From Chaetoceros tenuissimus (lineage: Eukaryota; Bacillariophyta; Thalassiosirophyceae; Chaetocerotales; Chaetocerotaceae): a DNA stretch of 64,000 nucleotides. Below, one piece after another: positions 63,764 to 64,000 of this stretch. Where the stretch lies: assembly GCA_021927905.1 (NCBI GenBank), contig BLLK01000057.1:434001-498000 (forward strand), read 5' to 3'. A program made the translations under genes and the position numbers. Numbering within the stretch: the stretch's first letter is position 1; the number at the start of each line of letters is the position of its first letter. The notes below the pieces were generated by a model that saw nothing but the letters and a program-made list of their open reading frames with translations, ran no database searches and was not told the DNA's origin.

Positions 63764-64000
63764 CCTCTCATGTCTAACCTCGTGTAAGTAGCAAGCTACC
63801 TTGGAAGAAAAACATTACAATATTGTATGTATCATTCTTCACGAAGGAGATCTTTGCTTCTAAGAATATTTATGAGGAGCTACATCATTGTATTGAGTCC
63901 AAGAGATGTGCAGCAGGACCTATTTCGATATTCAGAAACTTTATTAAAGCAGAATCGATCATTTTCGTATCTGCTTCATTGGAAATAACTATAGATACAT

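Overview
The window looks like nuclear DNA of a diatom. Short GT-AG introns (about 68-97 bp, one of 250 bp) interrupt otherwise compact genes. Several proteins begin with the signal-peptide-plus-Phe presequence of secondary plastids (NAFAP in a plastid release factor 1, SNAF in a violaxanthin de-epoxidase relative). BspA-like leucine-rich repeat proteins of a style I associate from memory with Chaetoceros (C. tenuissimus-like) crowd the left end. The species is an inference; no search was run.

Layout. 1-5 kb: three BspA-like LRR copies on the minus strand (one apparently intact and cut by the window edge, one decayed, one spliced but frameshifted) around a secreted M11 gametolysin-type metallopeptidase. 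5-15 kb: two divergent, head-to-head pairs of secreted paralogues. The first pair shares a Cys-rich domain, but only one member keeps a GDS/DHW esterase-like domain. The second pair shares a Cys-rich core but has different C-termini, one of them beta-trefoil-like. 15.6-25.1 kb: a presequence-bearing protein with a duplicated 40-residue motif, an acidic nuclear protein, a seven-helix GPCR-like receptor with a stray copy of its first helix beside it, plastid RF1, and a VDE-family lumen protein.

25.1-33 kb is a graveyard of repeats and decayed retroelement pieces. It runs into a 2.4-2.6 kb satellite of 239-bp units (33.06-35.68 kb) whose right half has a dimeric 245+239 higher-order structure. 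AG-rich tandem repeats follow.

37-54 kb is the unusual part: a block of large nuclear-looking genes that I cannot assign to ordinary metabolism. They are a repeat-module/coiled-coil protein (532 aa), a 1,101-aa charged protein, a dsRNA-binding-domain protein, a 2,035-aa protein ending in a Ulp1/C48 cysteine protease, a 2OG-Fe(II) dioxygenase with a zinc-finger-like segment, and a 172-aa protein. Two perfect palindromes sharing one core lie between the last two. The combination of a giant Ulp1-tailed protein with a 2OG dioxygenase recalls the gene content of large eukaryotic DNA transposons (Zisupton/KDZ type), but no transposase or element ends were recognised, so it is offered as a candidate undescribed element or system.

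54.2-60.1 kb: a 14-bp minisatellite, a fossil Ty1/copia element (minus strand) and a fossil Penelope-like retroelement (plus strand) whose 3' end is highly structured and carries a hammerhead-ribozyme-like core. 60-64 kb: a broken Cys-rich gene, one spliced gene of unknown function, and mostly empty sequence.
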